Source: Hymenobacter busanensis (GTDB lineage: Bacteria > Bacteroidota > Bacteroidia > Cytophagales > Hymenobacteraceae). Taken from it: 64,000 nt of DNA. Location of the stretch: assembly GCF_008727865.1 (NCBI RefSeq), contig NZ_VTWU01000007.1, forward strand, positions 1 to 64,000. The letters run 5' to 3'. Position numbers and translations under genes: made by a program. The notes under the pieces were generated by a model. The model searched no databases. It had not been told where the DNA came from and saw only the letters and a program-made list of their open reading frames with translations. Numbering within the stretch: the stretch's first letter is position 1; each line of letters starts with the position of its first letter. Of this stretch, positions 16,645 through 24,266 are shown piece after piece.

Positions 16645-16794
16645 CTACTGACGCTCGGCCGGGGTAGCAGCCGAAGCCGTTACCGGCTCCGATACGCGGG
16701 TAGCGGCCTTGGTGTAGGCCGGGCACTTGGTGCGGTTGCAAGCGCCCAGGCCGAGGGTGGCCGCAGCCACGGTCAAAAGCAGAACTCGTTTCAT
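16645..16794 (-). CDS. Small predicted lipoprotein, 49 residues
   Basis: ATG at 16794 (minus), stop TAG at 16645-16647. The peptide begins MKRVLLLTVAAATLGLGAC, a textbook lipoprotein signal with a lipobox GLGAC and lipidated Cys19. The mature part is about 31 residues and contains a second Cys in NRTKCPAYTKAA, then a Ser/Thr/Ala-rich tail. It is followed after 18 bp by a strong terminator in the right direction, which supports a real transcript. Bacteroidota genomes often carry such tiny lipoproteins near unrelated genes; the function is unknown. Alternative: none of the other frames here is better. Confidence 0.7.
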   Translation of the reverse strand: MKRVLLLTVAAATLGLGACNRTKCPAYTKAATRVSEPVTASAATPAERQ

Positions 16795-16926
16795 GTGATG
16801 CAGAAGGATGGAATTAGGATGGCTACAAATTTAGCAAAGCCCCGCCGATTCTGCCTCACTAATTTTTGCGCGGCCCGGCGCTGATTCAGAGTGGCTTGCA
16901 ACAGCCCTGACCGCTCACGTAAACAA

Positions 16927-16964
16927 ACAGCCCGCGCGGCGGCCGAAACCACCCCGCGGGCTGT
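16927..16964 (-). terminator. Terminator of arginine decarboxylase gene
   Basis: 10-bp stem (16927-16936 with 16955-16964), 18-nt GC-rich loop that can pair further. On the minus strand the stem is followed by TTTGTTTACG. It lies 23 bp past the stop codon of the decarboxylase gene. Confidence 0.7.
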
Positions 16965-16986
16965 CGAGCGGCAGATGCCGGAAGGC

Positions 16987-18384
16987 TTACACGTAGCCCA
17001 GAATCCGCATCATCGATTCGGGGTCTTGCTCCGCTGCAAATTCCCAGTCGCGCACGGTGCCGTCCTCGTTCTTGTCGAGGATGACGTGCTTGGGCGCCGG
17101 AATCAGGCAGTGCTTGATGCCGCCGTAGCCGGAGAGCTGCTCCTGGTAGGCGCCGGTGTGGAAGAAGCCCACGTACAGCGGCTGCTTGGGGCCTTGCTCG
17201 GGCAAAAAAACTTGGTAGATGTGCTTTTCGGCGTTGTAGTAGTCCTGCGAGTCGCAGGTCATGCCGCCGAGCTGAATCTTCTTGTAGTTCTTCTCCCAGC
17301 CGTTCAGGGCCAGCATGATGAAGCGCTGGTTCAGGGCCCAGGTGTCGGGCAGGTTGGTGATGAACGAGCCGTCAATCATGTACCACAGCTCCTTGTCGTT
17401 CTGCAGCTTCTCGCCCAGAATCTTGTACACGTGCGCGCCGGACTCGCCCACCGTGAAAATGCCGAATTCGGTGAAGATGTGCGGCTCGGGCACGCCTTCT
17501 TCGCGGCAGATGCGCTGGATGGTACGCAGCACTTCCTCAATCATGTATGGGTAGTCGTACTCCTTCTGAATCGACGTCTGGATGGGCAGCCCGCCGCCGA
17601 TGTCGATGGTGTGCAGCGTGGGGCACACCTTGCGCAGCTCGCAGTACTTGTGCACGAAGCGGCGCAGCTCCGACCAGTAGTAGCTGGTGTCCTTGATGCC
17701 CGTGTTAATGAAGTAGTGGAGCATCGTCAGCTCGAAGCGCGGGTCCTCTTTGATCTTCTCCTCGTAGAGCGGAATGGCGTCGGCGTAGCGCACGCCCAGG
17801 CGCGAGGTGTAAAACTGAAAGCGCGGCTCTTCGTCGGAAGCCAGGCGGATGCCCAGGTTGGCGCGCACGTCGTCGCGCACGTGCTCCTTGTAGTAATCGA
17901 CTTCTTCCAGGTTGTCCAGAATCGGCATGCAGTTCACGAAGCCGTCGTTCATGAACTCGGTTAGGTAACGCTTGTACCGCTCGCGCTTGTAGCCGTTGGC
18001 AATGATGTAGGTCTGCTTGTCGATTTTGCCCTTGCCGTAGAGCGCCCGCACAATGTGCATGTCGTAGCCCGACGAGGTTTCGATGTGGATGTCGTTTTTC
18101 AGGGCTTCTTCCACCACAAAGGCAAAGTGCGAGGCCTTGGTGCAGTAGCAATACGTGTAGGTGCCCTGGTAGCCGATTTTCTGGATGCCGTCGGCAAACC
18201 ACTGCTTGGCCCGTTGAATCTGGGAGCTGATTTTGGGCAGGTACGTCAGGCGCAGTGGCGTGCCGTATTTCTCAATCAGCCCCATCATCGGAATGCCGTG
18301 AAAGTGCAGCTCGTTGTTCTCTACGGTGAATTCCTGCGTGGGAAAATCAAAGGTTTGGCTGATCAGGTCGTGGTACGTGTCCAT
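16987..18384 (-). CDS. speA: Arginine decarboxylase, PLP fold III, Bacteroidota type
   Basis: 465 residues, shorter than the ~630-residue E. coli SpeA but normal for the Bacteroidota form. Converts arginine to agmatine and CO2, the first step to putrescine and spermidine; cytoplasmic, PLP-dependent. The PLP Lys is in YTYCYCTKASHFAFVVEEAL (about residue 97), with ETSSGYDMHIVRAL after it; the phosphate-binding and substrate segments are IDIGGGLPIQTS and EFGIFTVGESGAHVYKI. It is divergent from an arginase-family gene, and argS follows, forming an arginine-related block. The transcript from the TATCTTTG box at 18502-18509 would have a ~110-nt leader. Confidence 0.85.
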   Translation of the reverse strand: MDTYHDLISQTFDFPTQEFTVENNELHFHGIPMMGLIEKYGTPLRLTYLPKISSQIQRAKQWFADGIQKIGYQGTYTYCYCTKASHFAFVVEEALKNDIHIETSSGYDMHIVRALYGKGKIDKQTYIIANGYKRERYKRYLTEFMNDGFVNCMPILDNLEEVDYYKEHVRDDVRANLGIRLASDEEPRFQFYTSRLGVRYADAIPLYEEKIKEDPRFELTMLHYFINTGIKDTSYYWSELRRFVHKYCELRKVCPTLHTIDIGGGLPIQTSIQKEYDYPYMIEEVLRTIQRICREEGVPEPHIFTEFGIFTVGESGAHVYKILGEKLQNDKELWYMIDGSFITNLPDTWALNQRFIMLALNGWEKNYKKIQLGGMTCDSQDYYNAEKHIYQVFLPEQGPKQPLYVGFFHTGAYQEQLSGYGGIKHCLIPAPKHVILDKNEDGTVRDWEFAAEQDPESMMRILGYV

Positions 18385-18687
18385 CGGCGGGCAAAAGGGG
18401 GGATGGTACGCGCGGCGGGGCGCGTGGACAAACGGCTGAAAAAGGGAGAATTACCGCCGGAAAGGCCGATTTACGGCGTTTTTTTCCGAACTTGCGGACA
18501 ACAAAGATACCCCCTCGGGGGTGTTTTGGTTGTTGATTGTTCGTCGGCTCGCCGTGGAAGGTCCACCGGCGGCCGAGCCTAGCTGGGCGTTGCCGCGCCG
18601 CGCCACCCGTTGAGCACGCTCCGGGCGGCCCCGCCGGCCCCCTTCAATCGGCATACAACACCTTAAATTTTCTGCGATGTAGTAGAT
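18385..18687. other. 303-bp divergent intergenic region
   Basis: Lies between the decarboxylase and the arginase-family gene. It holds the minus-strand TATCTTTG box (18502-18509), next to a short GC palindrome CCCCCTCGGGGG (18510-18521) that could overlap the upstream promoter half. No clear -7 box was seen for the rightward gene. No gene is supported. Confidence 0.5.
18502..18509 (-). promoter_or_regulatory. -7 promoter box (TATCTTTG) for speA
   Basis: Exact TAnnTTTG match on the minus strand, 118 bp upstream of the decarboxylase ATG. This predicts a long 5' leader, longer than at other genes of the window, leaving room for post-transcriptional control. Confidence 0.5.
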
Positions 18688-19662
18688 ATGCGACGCATTA
18701 AGCTGATCGAAGTTCGGTCGGAACTCGGCGCTGGCACCCGTGGCGCCAGCTTGGGCATCGACGCCCTCAAAGTAGCTTGTCTGAACAAAGGCTCGGACTA
18801 TTTCCGCCGCTTCAACTCGGTGGTGGTGCCCGACCAGAACCACGTGTTGTTCGACAAAAACCACTTTCCCTACGCCAAGCACATCGACGCCATCTACACC
18901 GTGCAGAAGGCCATTGCCAACTCGGTGGAGCAAACGTTGCGCTTCGGCGAATTTCCCCTGGTGCTGGCCGGCGACCATTCCAACGCCGCCGCCACCCTGG
19001 CCGGTATCAAAGCGGCCTATCCGCACAAAACCATCGGCGTCGTCTGGATCGATGCCCACGCCGATATTCACTCGCCTTACACCACGCCCTCGGGCAACGT
19101 GCACGGCATGCCCCTGGCCATGGCCCTCGGCGCCGACCACCTCGACTTGCAGCGCAACACGGTGGAGCCCGAAACCGAGTTCTTCTGGCGCCGCCTGAAA
19201 AACCTGGGCGAAGAAGGCCCCAAAATCACCCCCGACCACTTGGTGTACGTGGTCGTGCGCGACACCGAAGCCGAGGAAGACGCCATCATTGCCCAGAAAG
19301 GCATCCGCAACTTCAAGCTCGACGAGTTCCGCGCCAAAGGCCCGCGCCAGGTAGCCCGCGAGATTTACGAGCAGTTGCGCTTCTGCGACTTGGTCTACAT
19401 CTCGTTCGACGTGGATTCCCTCGATTCCCGCTTCTCCAAGGGCACCGGCACGCCCGTAGAGCTGGGCCTCGACGTGCCCGAAGCCAAGGCCCTGTGCCGC
19501 GCCCTGCTCGAAAACGACCGCGTGGTGTGCTTCGAAATGGTGGAAATTAACCCCACGCTCGACTCCGAAAACACGATGGCCTCCAATGCCTTCGAGATTC
19601 TGGAAGTGGCCACCGAAGCCATTGAGGAGCGCCTGCGGCTCGATACCGTAACGGGGCGGTAG
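18688..19662 (+). CDS. Arginase-family ureohydrolase (probable arginase)
   Basis: 324 residues. Binuclear manganese ureohydrolase motifs: LVLAGDHSNAAAT (about 91-103), WIDAHADIHSPYTTPSGNVHG (Asp/His ligands, about 120), SFDVDSLDS (about 238). The phrase TTPSGNVHGMPLA follows the arginase pattern rather than the agmatinase one, so arginine to ornithine plus urea is the best guess; agmatinase activity cannot be excluded because the divergent neighbour makes agmatine. Cytoplasmic, normally a trimer or hexamer. Terminated by a hairpin at 19692-19724. Confidence 0.82.
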   Translation: MRRIKLIEVRSELGAGTRGASLGIDALKVACLNKGSDYFRRFNSVVVPDQNHVLFDKNHFPYAKHIDAIYTVQKAIANSVEQTLRFGEFPLVLAGDHSNAAATLAGIKAAYPHKTIGVVWIDAHADIHSPYTTPSGNVHGMPLAMALGADHLDLQRNTVEPETEFFWRRLKNLGEEGPKITPDHLVYVVVRDTEAEEDAIIAQKGIRNFKLDEFRAKGPRQVAREIYEQLRFCDLVYISFDVDSLDSRFSKGTGTPVELGLDVPEAKALCRALLENDRVVCFEMVEINPTLDSENTMASNAFEILEVATEAIEERLRLDTVTGR

Positions 19663-19691
19663 CTTTCAACGGCGCTAGGAGCTTGTCCCGC

Positions 19692-19724
19692 AGTGGTACT
19701 ACGACACCGAGTTGTAGTACCACT
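19692..19724 (+). terminator. Terminator of arginase-family gene
   Basis: 14-bp stem with one G:U pair (19692-19705 with 19711-19724), 5-nt loop, followed by a moderately T-rich ATCGTTGTTCGGTTTC. It lies 30 bp past the stop codon. Confidence 0.65.
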
Positions 19725-19808
19725 ATCGTTGTTCGGTTTCTGCGGCGGTCAAACAGGCAGCCCTTCACAAAATCCAGCGAATACGCAAAATCCGTCGGGC
19801 CCGTGGAC

Positions 19809-19816
19809 TATCTTTG
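19809..19816 (+). promoter_or_regulatory. -7 promoter box (TATCTTTG) for argS leader
   Basis: Exact TAnnTTTG match about 213 bp before the argS start. Transcription would begin near 19820, giving a ~200-nt leader that contains an Arg-rich mini-ORF and a long hairpin. Confidence 0.55.
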
Positions 19817-19821
19817 CCGCC

Positions 19822-19896
19822 GTGAAGCCGCTGCCTTTCTTCGTATTGAATCCAGTAGTGCGGTCGTTTCGGAGCCGGAACGAGCGACGAATGTAG
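19822..19896 (+). CDS. Putative Arg-rich leader peptide of argS
   Basis: Open frame of 24 codons from GTG 19822 to TAG 19894-19896; a GTG at 19858 would give a 12-residue peptide. The end reads RSFRSRNERRM, with five Arg codons (CGG, CGG, CGG, CGA, CGA) in the last eleven. The stop codon shares a base with a long hairpin. A second, short hairpin (19864-19872 with 19875-19883, one G:U) covers the Arg codons. The placement after a promoter and before arginyl-tRNA synthetase fits a translation-coupled attenuator; translation itself is not proven and the GTG start is weak evidence. Confidence 0.35.
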   Translation: MKPLPFFVLNPVVRSFRSRNERRM

Positions 19897-19949
19897 CGTA
19901 AGCCTCGGGCCGACGCGGCAGCCACGGCTGCCGCGGGCCGGGTTTACGC
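19896..19949 (+). promoter_or_regulatory. Long leader hairpin upstream of argS (candidate attenuator)
   Basis: Outer pairs GCGTAA/TTACGC (19896-19901 with 19944-19949), a middle region with small bulges, and an inner perfect stem CGCGGCAG/CTGCCGCG (19914-19921 with 19928-19935). About 25 pairs in all. Downstream is T-rich (GTCGTTTTCGTCTCCTTTC, then TTGTTTTTG), so it could terminate transcription 70-80 nt before argS. Confidence 0.45.
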
Positions 19950-20021
19950 TGTAGTCGTTTTCGTCTCCTTTCACTTGTTTTTGAGCGCGCTCCGGCCCGC
20001 CAACACAAACCCCCGCACCTC

Positions 20022-21812
20022 GTGCAACAACTCGAACAAGACCTCAAAGCGGCCCTCAGTACCGCTATTCAGCAAGCATTTGGCGCCGCCGTAGCCGCCG
20101 AGCAACTCACCATTCAGCCCACGCGCAAGGATTTCGCGGGCTCCTTCACCCTCGTCACGTTTCCGCTCACCAAGCCGCTGGGCAAAGGCCCCGAGCAAAT
20201 CGGGCAGGCGCTGGGGGAGTGGCTGACCGCCCACGAACCCCGCGTGAAGGGCTTCAACGTGGTGAAGGGTTTCCTGAACCTGGAAATAGCCGACGCCGAA
20301 TGGCTGCAGCAGCTGCGCACCCTGCGCGAGCAGGACGTGAGCCAGCCGCAGAACGCCGGCGGACCGCAGCGCGTGGTGGTGGAGTATTCGTCGCCGAATA
20401 CCAACAAGCCGCTGCACCTGGGCCACTTGCGCAACAACTTCCTGGGCTACTCGGTGGCCGAGATTCTGAAAGCAGCCGGCGCCACCGTCACCAAAGCCAA
20501 CCTGGTAAACGACCGCGGCATCCACATCTGCAAGTCGATGCTGGCCTACCAGCAGTACGGGCAGGGCGAAACGCCGCAAAGCTCCGGCATCAAGGGCGAC
20601 CATCTCATCGGCAAGTACTACGTGCTGTTTGAGAAGCACTACCGCGAGCAAATCAAGCAGCTCGAGGCCGAAGGCGTGGCCGCCGACGTAGCCAAACGCG
20701 AGGCCCCGCTGATGCGCCACGCCCAGGAAATGCTGCAGCAGTGGGAAGCCGGCGACGCAGAAGTAGTGGGCCTGTGGCGCCAGATGAACGGCTGGGTGTA
20801 CGAGGGCTTCGACGAGACCTACCGCACCATCGGCGTCGATTTCGACCAGTTTTATTACGAATCGGAAACCTATCTGCTGGGCAAAAAGCACGTGGAGGAA
20901 GGCCTGCAGAAAGGCGTGTTTTTCCGCAAGGAAAACGGCTCGGTGTGGGTCGACCTCAAGGAGGAAGGCCTCGACGAGAAGCTGCTGCTTCGCGCCGACG
21001 GCACCAGCGTCTACATCACCCAGGACCTGGGCACGGCCGAGCTCAAGTACGAACAGTTCGGCTACGATTCGTCGATTTACGTCATTGCCGACGAGCAGAA
21101 CTACCACATGCAGGTGCTCAAGGCCGTGCTCCACAAGCTCGACAAGCCCTACGCCGACGCCATTCACCACCTGAGCTACGGCATGGTGGATTTGCCCTCG
21201 GGCAAGATGAAAAGCCGCGAAGGCACCGTGGTGGATGCCGACGAGCTGGTGCGCGAAATGATGGACACTGCCCGCCAGACCACCCAGGAGCTGGGCAAAA
21301 TTGAAGGCCTGAGCGAGCAGGAAGCCGAGCAGCTTTACCACACCCTGGCTTTGGGTGCGCTCAAGTACTTCCTGCTGAAAGTCGACCCCAAGAAGCGCAT
21401 GCTCTTCGACCCGCAGGAAAGCATCAACTTCCACGGCCACACCGGTCCGTTCATTCAGTACACCCATGCCCGCATTGCCCAGCTGCGCCGCAAGGCTGCC
21501 GAAATGGGCATTGCCGCCGACGTGAGCAACACCCTCACCGAGCTGCACGAAACCGAGCAGGAGCTGGTGCAGGCCTTGGCCGGCTACCGCGCCGCTGTGG
21601 CCGATGCCGCCCGCGCCTACTCGCCGGCCGTAGTGGCCCAGTACGTCTACGACCTAGCCAAAACCTACAACCGCTTCTACAGCGAAGTGCAGGTGCTGGC
21701 CGAGCCCGACGAGGCCAAGCGCAGCCTGCGGGTGGCGCTGTCGGCCCAGGTGGCCGACACGCTGCGAGCGGGGCTGAAGCTGTTGGGTATTGCGGCCCCC
21801 GAGCGGATGTAA
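20022..21812 (+). CDS. argS: Arginyl-tRNA synthetase
   Basis: 596 residues, class I synthetase charging tRNA-Arg. Starts at GTG 20022, where the N-terminal Add-1 domain aligns (MQQLEQDLKAALSTAIQQAFG). The HIGH-type motif is SPNTNKPLHLGHLRNN (about 125-140), the KMSKS-type motif is SGKMKSREG (about 393-401), and the C-terminal DALR anticodon-binding domain ends LKLLGIAAPERM. The 360-bp upstream gap carries its own promoter and the putative Arg leader. It ends at a compact terminator. Confidence 0.96.
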   Translation: MQQLEQDLKAALSTAIQQAFGAAVAAEQLTIQPTRKDFAGSFTLVTFPLTKPLGKGPEQIGQALGEWLTAHEPRVKGFNVVKGFLNLEIADAEWLQQLRTLREQDVSQPQNAGGPQRVVVEYSSPNTNKPLHLGHLRNNFLGYSVAEILKAAGATVTKANLVNDRGIHICKSMLAYQQYGQGETPQSSGIKGDHLIGKYYVLFEKHYREQIKQLEAEGVAADVAKREAPLMRHAQEMLQQWEAGDAEVVGLWRQMNGWVYEGFDETYRTIGVDFDQFYYESETYLLGKKHVEEGLQKGVFFRKENGSVWVDLKEEGLDEKLLLRADGTSVYITQDLGTAELKYEQFGYDSSIYVIADEQNYHMQVLKAVLHKLDKPYADAIHHLSYGMVDLPSGKMKSREGTVVDADELVREMMDTARQTTQELGKIEGLSEQEAEQLYHTLALGALKYFLLKVDPKKRMLFDPQESINFHGHTGPFIQYTHARIAQLRRKAAEMGIAADVSNTLTELHETEQELVQALAGYRAAVADAARAYSPAVVAQYVYDLAKTYNRFYSEVQVLAEPDEAKRSLRVALSAQVADTLRAGLKLLGIAAPERM

Positions 21813-21821
21813 GTATATTTG

Positions 21822-21849
21822 AGAAAGCGCCGGTGGCGCTTTCTTTTTG
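21822..21849 (+). terminator. Terminator of argS
   Basis: 10-bp perfect stem AGAAAGCGCC/GGCGCTTTCT with a 3-nt loop followed by TTTTT, starting 9 bp after the argS stop codon. Confidence 0.88.
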
Positions 21850-21883
21850 CCCATTCAGCACCGCGCCCCGCGCACGCTCCCCA

Positions 21884-22477
21884 GTGACAGAACCGATAAA
21901 ATCCATTGCCGTGTACTGCGGCTCCAGCGCCGGCACCGACCCGCGCTTTGCCCAGCAGGCCGCCCTCGTGGGCGAAACCTTCGCCCGGCGCGGCATCACG
22001 CTCGTGTTTGGCGGCGGCAAGGTGGGCCTGATGGGCGTCGTGGCCGATGCCGTGATGCAAGGCGGTGGCCGCGCCATCGGCGTCATTCCCGCTTTTCTGG
22101 AGCAAAAGGAAGTGGCGCACCTGGGCCTTACCACCCTGGAGGTCGTCGACAACATGCACCAGCGCAAGCTCCGCATGGCAGAACTATCCGAAGGATTTAT
22201 TGCCTTGCCCGGTGGATTTGGTACCTTGGAAGAGCTCTTTGAAGTACTGACCTGGGGCCAGTTGGGCTTGCACCGCAAGCCCGTTGGCCTGCTGAACGTG
22301 GCCGGGTTCTACGACGGCCTGCTCACCCTGCTCGACCACATGGCCCACCAAGGCCTGTTGCGTCCCGACCACCGCCACCAGCTTCTGGTGGCCGACGACA
22401 TTGAAACCCTGCTGACCCACATGCACGCCTGGCAACCCCCCAGCGTGGAAAAATGGCTCACGCCTCCGCTTACCTAG
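21884..22477 (+). CDS. LOG family protein (nucleoside 5'-monophosphate phosphoribohydrolase)
   Basis: 197 residues from GTG 21884 (VTEPIKSIAVYCGSSAGTD). Conserved LOG motifs: FGGGKVGLMG, and ALPGGFGTLEELFEVLTW (the PGGxGTxxE active site, about residues 107-124). Members release the free base from cytokinin-type or ordinary nucleoside monophosphates; in non-plant-associated bacteria the true substrate is usually unknown. Cytoplasmic dimer. About 100 bp separate it from the peroxidase gene, so operon membership is uncertain. Confidence 0.88.
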   Translation: MTEPIKSIAVYCGSSAGTDPRFAQQAALVGETFARRGITLVFGGGKVGLMGVVADAVMQGGGRAIGVIPAFLEQKEVAHLGLTTLEVVDNMHQRKLRMAELSEGFIALPGGFGTLEELFEVLTWGQLGLHRKPVGLLNVAGFYDGLLTLLDHMAHQGLLRPDHRHQLLVADDIETLLTHMHAWQPPSVEKWLTPPLT

Positions 22478-22578
22478 CTCCGCTTGGCCGCACCCTCCTT
22501 TCCCGCGGGTGCAGCCGAACAAACGCCGCTTGCCGCTGGTTTGCCCAACGGCAACGGTTCCTAACCACCGTTCTTGCC

Positions 22579-23181
22579 ATGAACTCTATGACCTTTTTTC
22601 CGCTTGCTCTGCTTCTGGCCGCCTGCGGCGGCCTCACCAAACCCAGTGCCAACCAAGCCACCGCCGCTGCCATGACCGAAACCACTACGCAACCCGCTGC
22701 CGCCAAAGGCTCCGTGTACGACTTTACGCTGACCAGCATCGACGGCAAACCCGTGAAGCTGAGCCAGTACAAAGGCAAGAAGCTGCTGATTGTGAATACG
22801 GCTTCGGAGTGTGGCTACACGCCCCAGTACAAAGAGCTGGAAGAGCTCTACAAAAAGCACGGCGACCGGGTGACGGTACTGGGTTTTCCGGCCAACAACT
22901 TTGGCGGGCAGGAGCCCGGTACCAACGAGCAGATTGCCACTTTCTGCGAGAAAAACTACGGGGTGAGCTTCCCGCTCTTCGCCAAAGTATCGGTGAAGGG
23001 CGACGACACCGTGCCGCTCTACAAATTTCTGGGCGACAAGTCGAAAAACGGCGTGACCGACGACAAGCCCGACTGGAACTTCTGCAAGTACCTCATCGAC
23101 GAGCAGGGCCACGTGGTCGGTTTCTACAAGTCGAAAGTCAACCCGATGAGCGACGAGTTGATTGCCGCCATCATGAAATAA
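22579..23181 (+). CDS. Glutathione peroxidase-family lipoprotein
   Basis: 200 residues from ATG 22579. It begins with a lipoprotein signal (MNSMTFFPLALLLAACGG, Cys16), so it probably sits in the periplasm anchored to a membrane, and an Ala/Thr-rich linker follows. Thioredoxin fold with the peroxidatic Cys in NTASECGYTPQYKEL (about Cys77), the Gln in FPANNFGGQEPGTNEQI, and the Trp/Asn in WNFCKYLID. Bacterial members usually reduce peroxides with thioredoxin. An extra Cys replaces the usual Thr/His in WNFxKYL. Followed by a strong terminator. Confidence 0.9.
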   Translation: MNSMTFFPLALLLAACGGLTKPSANQATAAAMTETTTQPAAAKGSVYDFTLTSIDGKPVKLSQYKGKKLLIVNTASECGYTPQYKELEELYKKHGDRVTVLGFPANNFGGQEPGTNEQIATFCEKNYGVSFPLFAKVSVKGDDTVPLYKFLGDKSKNGVTDDKPDWNFCKYLIDEQGHVVGFYKSKVNPMSDELIAAIMK

Positions 23182-23211
23182 CCGGGCGGCGCGAGCCAAC
23201 CCGTTTCTTTG

Positions 23212-23268
23212 CATCCTTCGTCAGGCATCCGGCATGCAGGGTGCCCGGCGAAGGATGTCCGGTTTTTT
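23212..23268 (+). terminator. Terminator of peroxidase gene
   Basis: Two-part hairpin: outer 9-bp CATCCTTCG/CGAAGGATG (23212-23220 with 23249-23257) and inner GGCATCC/GGGTGCC, followed by TCCGGTTTTTT. It lies between the peroxidase and menA. Confidence 0.75.
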
Positions 23269-23290
23269 ATCTGCCCGCATTGCCCCCGCA

Positions 23291-24250
23291 ATGACTTCTT
23301 CCAACCTTCCTGCCGCCGCGCCCAGCCCCATCTGGAAAGCCTGGGTATCGGCTTTTCGCCCTCGTACCTTGCCGCTGGCCCTGGCCAGCATTCTGATGGG
23401 CGCGTTTCTGGCGGCCAGTCGCGGCCGCTTCAACGGGGCCGTGGTGGCCCTTGCGGCTCTCACCACCATTCTGCTCCAGATCCTGAGCAACCTAGCCAAC
23501 GACTACGGCGACTCGCAGAACGGCGCCGACAGCGTGCACCGCGAAGGGCCGCAGCGGGCGGTGCAGAGCGGGGCCATTTCGGCGGCGCAAATGAAGCAGG
23601 GCATGGTGGTATTTGGCGCGGCTTCCCTGGTGGTGGGCATTGCGCTGCTGTGGGTGGCGCTGGGTTTTGCGGGGCTGTGGGTGTTCGGTACGTTCCTGGT
23701 GCTGGGTCTGGCAGCCATCTGGGCGGCCGTCAACTACACGGCCGGGTCGCGGCCCTACGGCTACGCCGGCCTTGGCGACGTGTCGGTGTTCTTGTTTTTT
23801 GGGGTGGTGGGGGTGTGCGGCACGTATTTCCTGCAGGCCTACAGCCACGTGCAGGGATGGGCCGAGGCCTTGCCGCTGGAAATGCTGCTGCCGGCCGCCA
23901 GCCTTGGCTGTTTCTCGGCGGCAGTGCTGAACGTAAACAACATCCGCGACATTCGCTCCGACGGGCTGGCGGGCAAAATTACGGTGCCGGTGCGGCTGGG
24001 GCCGCGTCGTGCGCGCGGCTACCACTGGCTGCTGCTGCTGCTGGGGCTGGGCAGTGCCGTGCTCTACGTGGCCCTCACGTACCACTCGCCGTGGCAGTGG
24101 CTGTTTTTGGGAGCAGGGCCGCTGCTCGGCTTCAACGGCCTGCAAGTGTGGAAGCGCCAGGAGTCGATGCAACTCGACCCGCTGCTCAAACAAATGGCCA
24201 TGAGCACGCTGCTATTTGTGCTGCTCTTTGGCGTGGGGCAGCTGTTGTAG
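23291..24250 (+). CDS. menA: 1,4-dihydroxy-2-naphthoate polyprenyltransferase
   Basis: 319 residues from ATG 23291 (in-frame ATGs upstream fall within the preceding terminator). UbiA-type prenyltransferase with about eight membrane segments; attaches the polyprenyl tail to DHNA to make demethylmenaquinone in the inner membrane. The two Asp-rich metal-diphosphate motifs are ANDYGDSQNGADS (about 68-80) and NNIRDIRSDGLAGK. The N-terminal WVSAFRPRTLPLALA is the usual MenA signature. Menaquinone is the standard respiratory quinone of Bacteroidota. The next gene starts 16 bp later. Confidence 0.92.
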   Translation: MTSSNLPAAAPSPIWKAWVSAFRPRTLPLALASILMGAFLAASRGRFNGAVVALAALTTILLQILSNLANDYGDSQNGADSVHREGPQRAVQSGAISAAQMKQGMVVFGAASLVVGIALLWVALGFAGLWVFGTFLVLGLAAIWAAVNYTAGSRPYGYAGLGDVSVFLFFGVVGVCGTYFLQAYSHVQGWAEALPLEMLLPAASLGCFSAAVLNVNNIRDIRSDGLAGKITVPVRLGPRRARGYHWLLLLLGLGSAVLYVALTYHSPWQWLFLGAGPLLGFNGLQVWKRQESMQLDPLLKQMAMSTLLFVLLFGVGQLL

Positions 24251-24266
24251 AAGTGAGGTAGCAACT

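Noticed and set aside
19971-21548. 525-codon open frame antisense to argS
   Set aside because: Shadow of argS codon usage; argS has clear synthetase motifs and the antisense product has none.
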